NCBI GenBank assembly: GCA_023248615.1
Contig: JAHFEI010000010.1
Coordinates: forward strand, 1 to 17,951
Length of the DNA stretch: 17,951 nt
From: Nitrospinales bacterium
GTDB lineage: Bacteria > Nitrospinota_A > UBA7883 > JACRGQ01
Direction: 5' to 3'
Each line of letters opens with the position of its first letter. Within the stretch, counting starts at the first letter, position 1. Positions 6,584 through 14,437 of this stretch are shown here, piece by piece. A program made the position numbers and the translations under genes. A model generated the notes under the pieces. It saw only the letters and a list, made by a program, of their open reading frames with translations. It was not told the DNA's origin and made no database searches.

Positions 6584-7680
6584 AAAATTTCCAGCTCTGC
6601 GTTCAGCGCCCCGGAGGCATGCAACGCCCTGAAGATGGCGACCAAGTCTGCGGGGGATACACCCAGCGCATTAAGTGCGCTGGTAAGTTCGTTTATGTTC
6701 GAGTTGGCTTTAATTATGTTCAGCTTCTCCTTTATCGAGGGAGCCTGCACCTGGTCTTTTACGCTACGGATACGGATAGTGATGTCGGCAAAGCTTATGG
6801 CAATGTTGCCCACTTCCACATGGTCGCCGATTATTACGGTGCCATTCCTTTCATCCAGCACAACTTTTGCCGGCATATCGCTCTTTACGTCCACCAGTTC
6901 GATTTCGGATATGAAGCCGAAGGGGTTGGCGCTGAATTTTTGCGGTACGGTAAGTTCTATCGTGCCGCCATCCAGTCCGCGTGCCGCCTGCGCCCCGTAT
7001 TTCTCGTTCACGGAGTTCACCACGGATGACGCTGTGGCGAAATCCGGCCTATCCAGCAATAACGTAAACTGCGATTTTCCCGCGAACTCGTTAGGTATTT
7101 CCTTTTCGACTATCGCGCCGTTGGCAATGGAGCCCTGTGTAGGTATGGATTCGAAAGTTTCTTTTTTCTTCCCTGCATTTTTGCGGGAGACCGGCAGGGT
7201 ACCCTGCGCAACGGCATAGATTTCCCCGTTTGCCGCCTTTAACGGCGTTAATAGCAGTGTGCCGCCTTCCAGGCTTTTGGCGTCTCCCAGCGAGGCTACG
7301 GATACATCGAGTTTCTGCCCCGGCTTTGCGAACGGCGGCAGGCTTGCGGTAACCATTACCGCAGCTACGTTTTCCATCCTCAGGTCGCTCAGGTGGCGCG
7401 TCTGCGAACTTCCCATAATCTGGTTTGAAAGCTGGGTTACATCAACTGTGGTTCCAAGCCTTTTCAGCATGGCTATCAGCGTTTGCGCCGTGAACGGCGT
7501 TTTGGACGACTTGTCGCCGGTATTTTTCAGGCCGACCATCAGCCCGTAGCCGATAAGCTGGTTCTGCCTCATGCCCTGTATGGAGGATATGTCCTTTATC
7601 CGCGACGCCATAGCGACAGGCGGTGCCATCAAGGCGATAACCAACATGGCGGCGAATACTTTTGCAAATCTCTTGTCCAT
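6580..7680 (-). CDS. flgI: Flagellar P-ring protein FlgI
   Basis: Forms the periplasmic ring around the rod in the peptidoglycan layer. 366 residues from the chosen start, essentially the E. coli length. Signal peptide: MDKRFAKVFAAMLVIALMAP, cleaved after AMA at about 25, then RIKDISSIQGMRQNQLIGYG, the hallmark mature N-terminus. Other family blocks: QTLIAMLKRLG, NVAAVMVTASLPPFAKPGQK and SLGDAKSLEGGTLLLTPL near 100-150; VVIGDHVEVGNIAISF-like near 280-300; and the C-terminal NELTSALNALGVSPADLVAI. The frame is open back to 7731 inside flgH. The ATG at 7680 is preferred because GGAG lies six bases before it and the signal peptide starts properly. Confidence 0.95.
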   Translation of the reverse strand: MDKRFAKVFAAMLVIALMAPPVAMASRIKDISSIQGMRQNQLIGYGLMVGLKNTGDKSSKTPFTAQTLIAMLKRLGTTVDVTQLSNQIMGSSQTRHLSDLRMENVAAVMVTASLPPFAKPGQKLDVSVASLGDAKSLEGGTLLLTPLKAANGEIYAVAQGTLPVSRKNAGKKKETFESIPTQGSIANGAIVEKEIPNEFAGKSQFTLLLDRPDFATASSVVNSVNEKYGAQAARGLDGGTIELTVPQKFSANPFGFISEIELVDVKSDMPAKVVLDERNGTVIIGDHVEVGNIAISFADITIRIRSVKDQVQAPSIKEKLNIIKANSNINELTSALNALGVSPADLVAIFRALHASGALNAELEIL

Positions 7681-7691
7681 TTTCATCTCCA

Positions 7692-8339
7692 TCAGAACGG
7701 CCAGATGGTGTGCAATAAACGGCCCACCCATCCACTGCGGTTGCTGTCATTCAAGTCGCCGACGCCGTCATATACGATGTCCGCGTTCGCTATCTTGGTC
7801 GATACTACCGAGTTGTCGAAATTCACGTCTTCAGGGCGGATGATGCCCGCCACCGATACGTACTGGTCTTCGTTGTTGATTTTCAGCTTGCGCCTGCCGG
7901 ATATTTTCATGTTTCCGTTGGGCATCACTTCCATGACCATTGCCGAGACCGTTGAGGTAAGGGTGTCGGAGCGGTTGTTGTCGCCAGTGCCGTTAAAGGC
8001 TTCGCCGCCGCCCATATCGATGGCGGTAGGCGCTGAGGTTCCTCCGGTATTTACGCCAATGCTGTCTTTAAGGGTTCGGGTAGTCCGCACGCCTGTCCTG
8101 TTGGCGGCGGTTGTTTTTTCTACCAGATACACCACAACCAGGTCTCCCGTGCGAAGAGCCTTGTTGTCGGAGAAGAACGCATTTTTGGTATTTTCGCCGG
8201 GCCACAGCGACCCTTCGGTGTTGGTGGCCTTTACGGGATCGCTCTCCGGGATTATCGGTTCCGGGATTGTTTTTCCGGCGCATGCGGTGGCAAGCAGTAT
8301 AACCAGTGCCGCCACTATTGCTTTATAGTCCATTCTCAT
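7692..8339 (-). CDS. flgH: Flagellar L-ring lipoprotein FlgH
   Basis: Outer-membrane ring lipoprotein of the basal body, which shows the cell is diderm. 215 residues from the chosen start. The signal peptide ends in the lipobox LATAC with the lipidated cysteine at about residue 20. Family blocks follow: GSLWPGENTKNAFFSDNKAL, then RTGDLVVVYLVEKTTAANR, a variable middle, and NGNMKISGRRKLKINNEDQY with VSVAGIIRPEDVNFDNSVVS; the C-terminus ends GRLLHTIWPF. The frame could extend to 8363, but AGGAGG sits seven bases before the ATG at 8339, which decides the start. Its stop touches an alternative, less likely flgI ATG (TGATG at 7694-7690). Confidence 0.95.
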   Translation of the reverse strand: MRMDYKAIVAALVILLATACAGKTIPEPIIPESDPVKATNTEGSLWPGENTKNAFFSDNKALRTGDLVVVYLVEKTTAANRTGVRTTRTLKDSIGVNTGGTSAPTAIDMGGGEAFNGTGDNNRSDTLTSTVSAMVMEVMPNGNMKISGRRKLKINNEDQYVSVAGIIRPEDVNFDNSVVSTKIANADIVYDGVGDLNDSNRSGWVGRLLHTIWPF

Positions 8340-8383
8340 TTCCACGCCTCCTTGTAAAAACATCCCGGCCTGCCCGGTGTTTT

Positions 8384-9166
8384 CTAAAACGCTACCTGTA
8401 CGGTGCCGCTATCCACAACCTTTGCGTATAGCTTCTTGTTCGACCTTACGTTTATTACCTGTATCACTTCGCCTATCGCCCCGTCCTTTTTCGCTATGCC
8501 GCGTGCCGTAAGCTTTACGCCCTCGGTCTCTGCGACAATCACTACCAAATCGCCTGCCTTCACGTCCGCCGCCCTGGAAAGGCTTGATTTCAAAACTACC
8601 TTGCCGGGGAGTATGTTCCGTTCGGCTACCTGACCTACTATGGTTGCAATTTGCGTGCACAATTCGGATGGCGGCTGTTCCATGCGCATCCTTTCGATGC
8701 CGACCATATCCTGAGTAATGACCGCCCCGCGAGGAATCCGGCCTTTTGCCACGACAACTTCCGCAAACATATCAACTTTGCAATTTACGCCTATTCGTTT
8801 GATTATCTGGTCGTTCTTGGTGAACTGTACGGCCAGCGCCAGCGTTTCTCCACCCTTTGAAACCCTTTGGGGGATAACAAGGTAGTTGTCGAAATCGGCG
8901 GGAACCTGTTCGTTCAAAGTCCAGTTGAGGTTGGATATCCTCCACTCCGATATTTCCTCGGAAATCTGGGAGGATACGTACTCCTCCACGGCTTTTTGTA
9001 AAAAGGCGGCAGTTTTTGCGTCTTGGGGGGCAATTTTTGCCTCCTTGCCAGTTGCCATTTGCCTTGTAGTCCCCCGCTCAGTTTCCGGAGGCTCGGCCAG
9101 CACTATCCCCGCCGTGGCCATTAGCACGGCAAGCGAAACCAGCGATATTCTTGTCAATCTATCCAT
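8384..9166 (-). CDS. flgA: FlgA, P-ring assembly chaperone (SAF domain)
   Basis: Periplasmic chaperone needed to assemble FlgI into the P ring. 260 residues. Signal peptide MDRLTRISLVSLAVLMATAG..., cleaved after VLA at about 24. Then come an N-terminal region with the NWTLNEQVPADFDNYLVIP strand set, a SAF/beta-clip domain at about 134-196 (VVVAKGRIPRGAVITQDMVG) and a C-terminal beta domain with VKAGDLVVIVAETEGVKLTA. The ribosome-binding sequence AGAGGTAA is formed by the last codons of flgG, five bases separate the two genes, and the order flgG-flgA-flgH-flgI places it directly before its ring substrates. Confidence 0.93.
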   Translation of the reverse strand: MDRLTRISLVSLAVLMATAGIVLAEPPETERGTTRQMATGKEAKIAPQDAKTAAFLQKAVEEYVSSQISEEISEWRISNLNWTLNEQVPADFDNYLVIPQRVSKGGETLALAVQFTKNDQIIKRIGVNCKVDMFAEVVVAKGRIPRGAVITQDMVGIERMRMEQPPSELCTQIATIVGQVAERNILPGKVVLKSSLSRAADVKAGDLVVIVAETEGVKLTARGIAKKDGAIGEVIQVINVRSNKKLYAKVVDSGTVQVAF

Positions 9167-9171
9167 TCCCG

Positions 9172-9960
9172 TTACCTCTTGGTGTTGTTTGCGGTTTGCA
9201 TCATTTCATCGGAGGTGGTTATCGCCTTGGAATTCATTTCGTAGGCGCGTTGCGCCAGTATCATGTTGGTCAGTTCCTCAACGACGTTTACGTTTGAAGT
9301 TTCTATGGAGCCTTGTTGCAACAGCCCCAGCTCGCTGGTGCCGGCGTTCCCCACTGCCGGGGTGCCGCTTGCGTCTGTTTCCTTGTAAAGTCCACGCCCC
9401 ATCGATATCAGGCCCGCCGGATTTACAAAGTTGGCAAGCTCCACCTGCCCTACAACGCTGGGGGTGACGGTTCCGGGCCGAAGCACTGAAACCGCGCCGG
9501 TGTTGCTGATTGAAATGGATAGCGCATCCTGCGGGATGGTAATCGGCGTCGCCATCGGCTCGCCGTCCGCCGTCACCATCTGCCCGGCATTATCCAGCTT
9601 GAATGTGCCGGTGCGTGTATATGCGGTGGTACCGTCCGGCTGGAGTATCTGGAAAAATCCCTTGCCCTGTATCGCCAAATCCAGTTCGTTGTTTGTCTGC
9701 TGGAAATCTCCCTGCTGGAAATTCTTGGATACTGCGGCAAGCTTCGATCCCATGCCTATTTGTATACCTGTCGGTATCTGCGTCCCCTGCGGCGTTTCCG
9801 TGCCGGGCATACGCAGTGTTTGGTAAAGGAGGTCCTGGAACTCCGCCCGGCTACGCTTAAAGCCGTTGGTGCTGACGTTGGCAAGGTTGTTGGAAATTAC
9901 GTTGATGTTTTCCTGCATTGCGCCCATTCCGGTCGCGGCGGTGAAAAGCGATTTTATCAT
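9172..9960 (-). CDS. flgG: Flagellar distal rod protein FlgG
   Basis: Subunit of the distal rod, exported by the flagellar type III system. 262 residues, the standard length. The N-terminal signature (SLFTAATGMGAMQENINVIS, then NNLANVSTNGFKRSRAEFQD) is diagnostic. GMGSKLAAVSKNFQQGDFQQ and NELDLAIQGKGFFQI (about 70-105) and the C-terminal SNVNVVEELTNMILAQRAYE helix complete the family pattern. The ATG at 9960 follows AAGGAG at eight bases. It lies 23 bases after flgF and is followed by flgA. Confidence 0.97.
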   Translation of the reverse strand: MIKSLFTAATGMGAMQENINVISNNLANVSTNGFKRSRAEFQDLLYQTLRMPGTETPQGTQIPTGIQIGMGSKLAAVSKNFQQGDFQQTNNELDLAIQGKGFFQILQPDGTTAYTRTGTFKLDNAGQMVTADGEPMATPITIPQDALSISISNTGAVSVLRPGTVTPSVVGQVELANFVNPAGLISMGRGLYKETDASGTPAVGNAGTSELGLLQQGSIETSNVNVVEELTNMILAQRAYEMNSKAITTSDEMMQTANNTKR

Positions 9961-9983
9961 GTCCCTGTCTCCTTATAATTCCG

Positions 9984-10757
9984 TTATGGCCTTGCTACAT
10001 CAGATATTAGTTTCTGCGTCATGTCGTCGTGCGAGTGTACCGATTTCTGGAACGCCTCGTAGGTGCGCATGGCGGTTATCATCTTTGTCATTTCCGCTAC
10101 CGGGTTAATGTTCGACCCTTCCAGGTACCCCTGCTTCACAAGCGTGGACGACCCCTCCTCCTGCGCCTGGTCTTCGGCCATGTAAAGCCCGTTACCCATT
10201 TTTTTCAGTTGCGATTTGTCTGCAAACTCGACAACCCGTATCTTCCCCGCAAATTCGCCTGTTCCGGTAGTTACTGTTCCGTCTTCCCGTATGGAAAACT
10301 TGTCCGTCCCCACATTGATTGGGGATTTCCCTTCGTCAAGTAGCTTATAGCCGTCGGAGGTGACGAGTTCCCCCGTAGCGTTGACTTTAAAATTTCCGCC
10401 TCTGGTGTACCGCTCGCCCTCCAGCGTACTTACCGTCATTACTCCATCGCCCTCTAACGCTATATCCATGGTATTAGAGGTGGCCTGTAGCGCACCCTGT
10501 GAAAAATCGGTATAGCCCTGGGAACCCGTCATGTAGGTGCTTTCCTCCACTCCCTTGGTAAAGAAACCTTTCCGTATCTCTTCCGGGGTTGGCGCCTCTA
10601 CCTGCTTGTTCATCGATTTTTGCATGTATGTGGAGAACAGTAGGCGGTCGGCCTTGAAACCATGCGTGTTCATGTTGGCCAGATTGTTGGAAATAGTATC
10701 TATCACGCGCTCTTGCGCCATACTTGCGCTGGTCGTTACGTATATGCCTCTATCCAA
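9984..10757 (-). CDS. flgF: Flagellar proximal rod protein FlgF, TTG start
   Basis: Proximal-rod subunit and first gene of the operon. 257 residues. N-terminal rod signature with VIDTISNNLANMNTHGFKAD (about 18-37), central FSQGALQATSNTMDIALEGD and RYTRGGNFKVNATGELVTSD, and C-terminal GSNINPVAEMTKMITAMRTY. The initiation codon is TTG (10757-10755), five bases after a perfect AGGAGG; no ATG or GTG fits the conserved N-terminus. It lies about 30 bases downstream of the predicted sigma54 start site. Distinguished from FlgG by the MDRGIYVTTSASMA start and by the neighbouring true FlgG. Confidence 0.95.
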   Translation of the reverse strand: MDRGIYVTTSASMAQERVIDTISNNLANMNTHGFKADRLLFSTYMQKSMNKQVEAPTPEEIRKGFFTKGVEESTYMTGSQGYTDFSQGALQATSNTMDIALEGDGVMTVSTLEGERYTRGGNFKVNATGELVTSDGYKLLDEGKSPINVGTDKFSIREDGTVTTGTGEFAGKIRVVEFADKSQLKKMGNGLYMAEDQAQEEGSSTLVKQGYLEGSNINPVAEMTKMITAMRTYEAFQKSVHSHDDMTQKLISDVARP

Positions 10758-10797
10758 AATATCCTCCTGTCAAAAATCCATCTCTACCCCGTAGTTA

Positions 10798-10813
10798 TCC
10801 AAAAGCCGTGCCA
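10798..10813 (-). promoter_or_regulatory. Sigma54 (RpoN)-type promoter for the flgF operon
   Basis: The minus strand reads TGGCACG-GCTT-TTGGA (10813-10798) against the consensus TGGCACG-N4-TTGCW. The -24 box is perfect and the GG to -12 spacing is right. The one mismatch is C to G in the -12 dinucleotide, which is normally GC. Transcription would start near 10786, about 29 bases before the flgF TTG. Sigma54 control of rod, hook and ring genes is known in polar-flagellate and delta/epsilon-type systems. Confidence 0.6.
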
Positions 10814-10861
10814 TAAGCCCACACGCGCCGATGCTGGCAGGTAATTACTGCCATAAGCCCA
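10809..10861 (-). repeat. 13-base direct repeat, one copy on the sigma54 -24 element
   Basis: TGCCATAAGCCCA occurs at 10809-10821 and again at 10849-10861 on the plus strand, 40 bases apart (about four helical turns). The first copy includes the complement of the -24 box; the second lies upstream. Both read TGGGCTTATGGCA in the flgF direction. This may be a pair of activator sites or a duplicated promoter half. Confidence 0.55.
10835..10853. promoter_or_regulatory. Dyad TGGCAG-N7-CTGCCA, candidate regulator site upstream of flgF
   Basis: A perfect six-base-arm inverted repeat of 19 bases, about 50-67 bases upstream of the predicted flgF transcription start and overlapping the second direct repeat. 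The position is compatible with a dimeric activator or repressor, such as an NtrC-family flagellar regulator. The rest of the 287-base flgF-ubiA gap contains an AT-rich stretch (10861-10890) and no gene that I can support. Confidence 0.4.
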
Positions 10862-11044
10862 TTGTTTAATAAGGATTTAAAAATAATAGGCCGCCATGCT
10901 GGCTCACTTGGCACTTCGCGGGAGCGGCGTCAGAGAAATGGCCAAAAGGCAGGATATTCCGTGTGCGCGTCAAAACAAGGTCTGGCGGGGATACAAATAT
11001 GTTTTGGTTTTTGGGCGGACGGCTGACATGGTAGGGTATAGGGC

Positions 11045-11914
11045 ATGAGCAATAAATTTGTGCAACTTTTGCGCCCGCATCACTATGTAAAAAACGTTTT
11101 CATTTTTGCGCCGCTTTTTTTCGGCCTGAAGTTCGATAATATCGGCCTACTGGTGAAATCCGCATATGCGTTTGCCGCTTTTTGCGCAGTGGCCAGCGCC
11201 GCATACGCATTCAATGACATTTTCGATGCCGAAGAAGACCGCTTGCACCCGGACAAAATGCGCCGTCCGGTTGCATCCGGCGCGATAACTGTTCCCACTG
11301 CCGCCGCCATATCCGGGGCGGCGCTACTGTGCGCGATGCTACTGGCAACTGCGGCCGGGGACGGCGTGTGGCGGTTCATACTTTTTTACGCTACGCTGAA
11401 CATAGCCTACACGCTCCGCCTTAAACATGTCCCCATCCTCGACGTGTCCGTAATTGCCGTGGGATTTGTCTTGCGGCTTTTTACCGGCGCTTCCGCCACC
11501 GGGGTGCCGCTCTCCATATGGATAATCATCACCACATTCCTGCTATCGCTATTCCTTGCGCTGGCAAAGCGGAGGCACGATTGCGTCCTGTACCAAAAAA
11601 GCGGCATGATGACGCGCAAAGTGCTAGACGGCTATAACCTGGATTTCCTGAATATCGCGATGGGGATAATGGCGATGATTGTCGTGATGGCCTACCTCAC
11701 ATATACCGTTTCGCCGGAGGTGGCGGGGCGAATACACAGTGACTACCTGTACCTGACGACATTTTTCGTATTGGTAGGCATCATGCGATATTTGCAGTTG
11801 GCTTTCGTAGAGGAAAACGGCGGGAACCCGACAAACGCATTGCTGCGGGACAGGTTTCTCCAGTGCGTCGTATCGGGCTGGATAATCGTGTTTGCATGGA
11901 TACTGTACCGGTAA
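11045..11914 (+). CDS. ubiA: Decaprenyl-phosphate phosphoribosyltransferase (DPPR synthase, UbiA family)
   Basis: Membrane enzyme predicted to join PRPP to polyprenyl phosphate, giving polyprenylphosphoryl-5-phosphoribose, the first step towards the lipid-linked D-arabinofuranose donor (Mycobacterium Rv3806c type). 289 residues with about eight hydrophobic segments. The start LLRPHHYVKNVFIFAPLFF is typical of this subgroup. The metal/pyrophosphate motif NDxxDxxxD is N57-D58-D61-D65, followed by PDKMRRPVASG; a second motif YTLRLKHVPILDVSVIAVGF with LRLFTGASA spans 122-151. These separate it from ubiquinone-type UbiA. The start ATG has an AGGG about 11 bases upstream. Its last 19 bases overlap dprE1. 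Its direction is divergent from the flagellar operon, so it need not share regulation with it. Confidence 0.9.
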   Translation: MSNKFVQLLRPHHYVKNVFIFAPLFFGLKFDNIGLLVKSAYAFAAFCAVASAAYAFNDIFDAEEDRLHPDKMRRPVASGAITVPTAAAISGAALLCAMLLATAAGDGVWRFILFYATLNIAYTLRLKHVPILDVSVIAVGFVLRLFTGASATGVPLSIWIIITTFLLSLFLALAKRRHDCVLYQKSGMMTRKVLDGYNLDFLNIAMGIMAMIVVMAYLTYTVSPEVAGRIHSDYLYLTTFFVLVGIMRYLQLAFVEENGGNPTNALLRDRFLQCVVSGWIIVFAWILYR

Positions 11915-13266
11915 CGCGCACCCGCCCCACACAGGGCGGCCTGAAAAAACTGGCGAACTGGGGGAATTACCCCGTCATTGAGGCTTTGGAGGAGAGCTTT
12001 GCCTCCGCAACGGAACTAAAAGGGATGCTTGCCGGGGCGCACGGCACAACCAGGGTGATAGCTCGCGGAAACGGAAGGTGCTATGGCGACAGCTCGCTGG
12101 CGGGGATGGTAGTTTCGACATTGCGGCACGGCCGCTTTTTGTCGTTTACCGAAAGCTCCGGCGAACTGGCCTGCCAGTCCGGCGTAATGCTGAAAGAGAT
12201 TTTGGATACGTTCGTGCCACGCGGATGGTTTTTGTCCGTTACCCCCGGAACGAAGTTCATCACGGTCGGCGGCGCAATAGCATCCGACGTGCATGGAAAA
12301 AACCATCATGCCGACGGCTCTTTCTCGCGCTACGTAGCTTCCATGCAGTTGATGTTGGCAAGTGGCGAAGTGGTTTTATGCTCGCGGGAAACGAACTGCG
12401 AACTGTTTGAAGCGACCTGCGGCGGGATGGGGCTGACCGGGGTGATACTTTCGGCGACCATCCGGCTCCGGCGGATAGCCACCGCGTTCATCCGGCAGGA
12501 AACGGCAAAAGCGCGTAACCTGGCGGAGATAATGGAACTCTTCGAAAAATCGGCTACATGGAGCTACTCTGTGGCGTGGATAGACTGCCTTTCCCAAAGT
12601 GGGCAAGGCGGACGCTCTATCCTGTTCCGCGGGGAGCATGCATCGCCGCACGAGGCTGGCGGCGCATCCCCTTTACGCATCCCCCCCAGGCACACCATCA
12701 ACCTGCCGTTTTTCCTGCCTGCCGCCATGCTGAACGGTTTCACGGTAAGGGCTTTTAACGCCGCTTACTACGCCTGCGCAACGAAAGGCGCGGCAACAGC
12801 TATTGTGGATTACGATGCTTTTTTCTACCCACTCGATGGCATCTTGCACTGGAACCGGATTTATGGGCGAAACGGGTTTGTGCAGTACCAGTTCGTTTTG
12901 CCAAAGGCATCCGCCGCAAAAGGGCTGGCCGAAATACTGAGGAAAATTTCCTCCGGCGGACAGGGGTCGTTCCTTGCCGTGCTGAAACTTCTGGGAAAAG
13001 GGGAAAACCTGATATCTTTCCCGATGGAGGGATACACCATGGCGCTGGATTTCCCGGTAACCAAAAAACTTTTCCCCCTCCTGGAGGAACTGGACAAGAT
13101 GGTCATCGAATACGGCGGCAGGCTGTACCTGGCAAAAGATTCGCGCATGGGCGCCGCTACATTCAACGCCGGATATCCTAATGCGCCGGAGTTCCGCCGC
13201 CTGCGCGGGCGGCTCGACCCGGCGGGAATTTTCGGCTCCTTGCAATCGGCGAGGCTGGGAATCTGA
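11896..13266 (+). CDS. dprE1: Decaprenylphosphoryl-beta-D-ribose 2'-oxidase DprE1
   Basis: FAD oxidase that oxidises the ribose 2'-OH of decaprenylphosphoryl-ribose to the keto sugar; with DprE2 it epimerises ribose to arabinose. 456 residues, near the mycobacterial 461. The FAD-binding (PCMH) domain shows RGNGRCYGDSSL (57-68) and PGTKFITVGGAIASDVHGKN (117-136), with the His-x-Lys pair H133/K135 equivalent to H132/K134. The C-terminal substrate domain shows EYGGRLYLAKDSRM with K414 (K418 equivalent). The cysteine attacked by benzothiazinones (C387) is Ala383. The ATG at 11896 is preferred over an in-frame GTG at 11863 because the length matches and the longer form would lie deeper in ubiA. 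It overlaps dprE2 by one base (TGATG). Confidence 0.93.
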   Translation: MDTVPVTRTRPTQGGLKKLANWGNYPVIEALEESFASATELKGMLAGAHGTTRVIARGNGRCYGDSSLAGMVVSTLRHGRFLSFTESSGELACQSGVMLKEILDTFVPRGWFLSVTPGTKFITVGGAIASDVHGKNHHADGSFSRYVASMQLMLASGEVVLCSRETNCELFEATCGGMGLTGVILSATIRLRRIATAFIRQETAKARNLAEIMELFEKSATWSYSVAWIDCLSQSGQGGRSILFRGEHASPHEAGGASPLRIPPRHTINLPFFLPAAMLNGFTVRAFNAAYYACATKGAATAIVDYDAFFYPLDGILHWNRIYGRNGFVQYQFVLPKASAAKGLAEILRKISSGGQGSFLAVLKLLGKGENLISFPMEGYTMALDFPVTKKLFPLLEELDKMVIEYGGRLYLAKDSRMGAATFNAGYPNAPEFRRLRGRLDPAGIFGSLQSARLGI

Positions 13267-13997
13267 TGGCACACCTGCTGGTAGTCGGGGCAAAGTCGGA
13301 CTTGGGGCGCGAGCTTGCGCGGCTTTTTGCCGCCGAGGGGTACAGCCTGTACCTTGCGGCGCGCAACAGCGGCGAACTTGCCGAAGAGTGCGAACACCTG
13401 CGCATACGCTACGGGGTGCAGGCCGTAGCGCGGGAACTGGATATTTTGGAGTACGGCGCGCACGCCGGGTTTTACGAGAGCCTGGAGCCAAAGCCGGACG
13501 GTGTCATTTGCGCCGCCGGATACCTGGGGGATAACGTAAAGGCGATGGAAGATTTCCGCGAAGCCAAGAGGATTATGGATACCAACTATACCGGCCCCGT
13601 TTCCATACTCAATATATGCGCGGCGGATTTCCGGAAGCGGGCAAGCGGTTTTATAATTGGCATAAGCTCTGTCGCCGGGGAGCGCGGAAAGCAATCCAAC
13701 AACATATACGGCAGTGCCAAGGCCGGGTTCAGCGCCTACCTTTCCGGGTTGCGAAACAGCCTTTGTAAATCCGGCGTGCGGGTCATTACGGTAAAGCCCG
13801 GATACATGGATACCCGGATGACGCGCGGAATGAAGTTTCCGCCAATACTGACCGCCCAGCCGGAAGATGCGGCGCGGGATATCGTCCGCGCCTGGAAAAA
13901 GGGGCGCGACGTCGTTTACACCAAATGGATATGGAAGTTCATCATGGTCGTGATAATCCACATCCCGGAAAAAATTTTCAAAAAAATAAATTTTTAG
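13266..13997 (+). CDS. dprE2: Decaprenylphosphoryl-2-keto-erythro-pentose reductase DprE2 (SDR)
   Basis: NAD(P)H-dependent reductase that completes the ribose-to-arabinose epimerisation begun by DprE1, giving decaprenylphosphoryl-arabinose. 243 residues. Rossmann SDR: glycine motif G8-A-K-S-D-L-G14, NAG-like CAAG (82-85), catalytic N107, S135, Y148 and K152 (YGSAK) with the usual S-13-Y-3-K spacing. VKPGYMDTRMT (177-187) follows beta-6. The C-terminus (about 221-243: WIWKFIMVVIIHIPEKIFKK) is a hydrophobic then basic helix suitable for membrane association. SDRs are common, so the specific function rests on direct linkage to dprE1, with which it shares one base. It ends 12 bases before the convergent small gene. 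Confidence 0.9.
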   Translation: MAHLLVVGAKSDLGRELARLFAAEGYSLYLAARNSGELAEECEHLRIRYGVQAVARELDILEYGAHAGFYESLEPKPDGVICAAGYLGDNVKAMEDFREAKRIMDTNYTGPVSILNICAADFRKRASGFIIGISSVAGERGKQSNNIYGSAKAGFSAYLSGLRNSLCKSGVRVITVKPGYMDTRMTRGMKFPPILTAQPEDAARDIVRAWKKGRDVVYTKWIWKFIMVVIIHIPEKIFKKINF

Positions 13998-14009
13998 CCG
14001 ACCGCAGGC

Positions 14010-14426
14010 TTATTTGGTACGGGTAAGCCAATCCTGCACTGATTTTTCCAACTGGCGTTTTTTCTTGCTCTCTTCCTTTTCCTCTTCAAGCTTTTGCACC
14101 GCAATCTCCCCCTCTTCCCCAACTTTTTTGGAAAGCAACGCTCGCCCCCTTACCCTGCTTTCCCCGTCCGAAAAGTCGAGATCGGCAAGCTTTTCATCGG
14201 TAGTCTTTTCCTTTACGGCAGGCTCATGGGCTTTTGGCTCACCATGCCCTTTCTTTTTACCGTCCTCTTCAGTTTTTTCTTCCGCCTTCGGACTCTCGAC
14301 TTTGTGCGCTTCCGCCTTTGTCGGCTGGGCCGCCTTTTGGGAGGCCAGCCAGCCGCCCATAAATGCGGTAGCGGCAATAAGCACGGCCAAAACGGCGAGC
14401 AGGATAAACTTCATGTTCTGTTTCAT
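14010..14426 (-). CDS. Small Lys/Glu-rich membrane-anchored protein, function unknown
   Basis: I do not recognise this family. 138 residues: an N-terminal hydrophobic segment (FILLAVLAVLIAATAFMGGW, about 7-26) ending in GGWLAS, then a long charged region rich in Lys and Glu. The tail includes LADLDFSDGESRVRGRALLS and a C-terminal coiled-coil-like stretch (VQKLEEEKEESKKKRQLEKS, ending QDWLTRTK). Expected topology: one membrane anchor with a periplasmic or cytoplasmic charged tail. The opposite strand is also open but reads as a serine/phenylalanine-rich shadow; the minus frame gives a coherent anchor-plus-tail protein. A -10 element lies only 11 bases before the ATG, so the mRNA may be nearly leaderless; ATG at 14414 is an alternative. 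It is convergent with dprE2 and divergent from the GT-C gene. Confidence 0.65.
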   Translation of the reverse strand: MKQNMKFILLAVLAVLIAATAFMGGWLASQKAAQPTKAEAHKVESPKAEEKTEEDGKKKGHGEPKAHEPAVKEKTTDEKLADLDFSDGESRVRGRALLSKKVGEEGEIAVQKLEEEKEESKKKRQLEKSVQDWLTRTK

Positions 14427-14437
14427 ATTTATAGGGG

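Noticed and set aside
7681..7731. Longer flgI start giving a 383-residue protein
   Set aside because: The upstream ATGs put 13-17 residues before the signal peptide; GGAG spacing and family length favour 7680.
8365..8377. CCGG-N5-CCGG hairpin followed by a T run between flgA and flgH
   Set aside because: The stem is only four pairs, and a terminator there would cut the ring-protein operon; better read as chance.
13970..13995. AAAAATTT...AAATTTTT inverted repeat at the end of dprE2
   Set aside because: The stem is all A:T and inside the coding sequence for the basic C-terminus; not a credible terminator.
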